Below, piece after piece: positions 6,184 through 6,209 of a DNA stretch of 6,209 nucleotides (its first letter is position 1; each line of letters opens with the position of its first letter). The notes under the pieces were generated by a model. The model did no database searches, was not told where the DNA came from, and saw nothing but the letters and a program-made list of their open reading frames with translations. The translations under genes were made by a program, and so were the position numbers. The DNA lies in contig DATGNN010000094.1 of NCBI GenBank assembly GCA_035306725.1, forward strand, positions 1 through 6,209, read 5' to 3'. Source of the stretch: JAAYEB01 sp035306725 (GTDB taxonomy: Bacteria; Fibrobacterota; Chitinivibrionia; Chitinivibrionales; Chitinispirillaceae).

Positions 6184-6209
6184 AATTCCAAATTCCAAAT
6201 TCCAAATTC
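6184..6209. repeat. Tandem 7-bp repeat (AATTCCA), runs off right edge
   Basis: Three full and one partial perfect copies of AATTCCA occupy the last 26 bases and continue beyond the window. The array lies just upstream of the four-helix-bundle fragment's start. Its true length cannot be seen. Confidence 0.85.

Overview
The window is AT-rich (well under half G+C by eye) and looks like chromosome from a Gram-negative, anaerobe-type bacterium, possibly of the Bacteroidota/Fibrobacterota (FCB) neighbourhood. This rests on family resemblance alone: a Kef/Nap-like antiporter fused to universal-stress-type domains, a xylulokinase remnant of the type seen in those groups, and a four-helix-bundle (23S intervening-sequence type) protein fragment. 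No rRNA, tRNA or other phylogenetic marker is present, so the placement is weak.

Layout. Positions 1-2329 (minus strand) hold one large cation:proton antiporter gene whose 3' end lies beyond the left edge. Positions 2330-3611 contain no intact gene. They hold two decayed plus-strand genes: the C-terminal part of an IS91-like transposase (about 2588-2878) and a broken xylulokinase (about 3032-3385) interrupted at a run of nine Gs and again about 60 bp later. Positions 3612-4604 (plus) hold the second intact gene, a class I SAM-dependent methyltransferase with an N-terminal membrane segment. It ends inside a perfect 27-bp palindrome that also contains the stop codon of a convergent, decayed minus-strand gene of unknown family (4624-4905).

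Positions 4906-5400 carry no gene, only small palindromes and a pair of direct repeats 22 bp apart that may be the end of an old insertion element. Positions 5401-5872 (minus) encode a small multi-pass membrane protein split by one frameshift. Positions 5948-6157 (minus) encode the N-terminal third of a four-helix-bundle protein that loses its family sequence after the LLRSGT motif. The right edge runs into a 7-bp tandem repeat.

Overall, two healthy genes (antiporter and methyltransferase) sit in a patch of gene decay. The genes show no operon structure and no shared pathway. I found no convincing new multi-gene system. The items most worth a second look are the unidentified decayed gene at 4624-4905, the shared palindromic stop/terminator at 4601-4627, the G9 tract in the xylulokinase remnant, and the frameshifted membrane protein.
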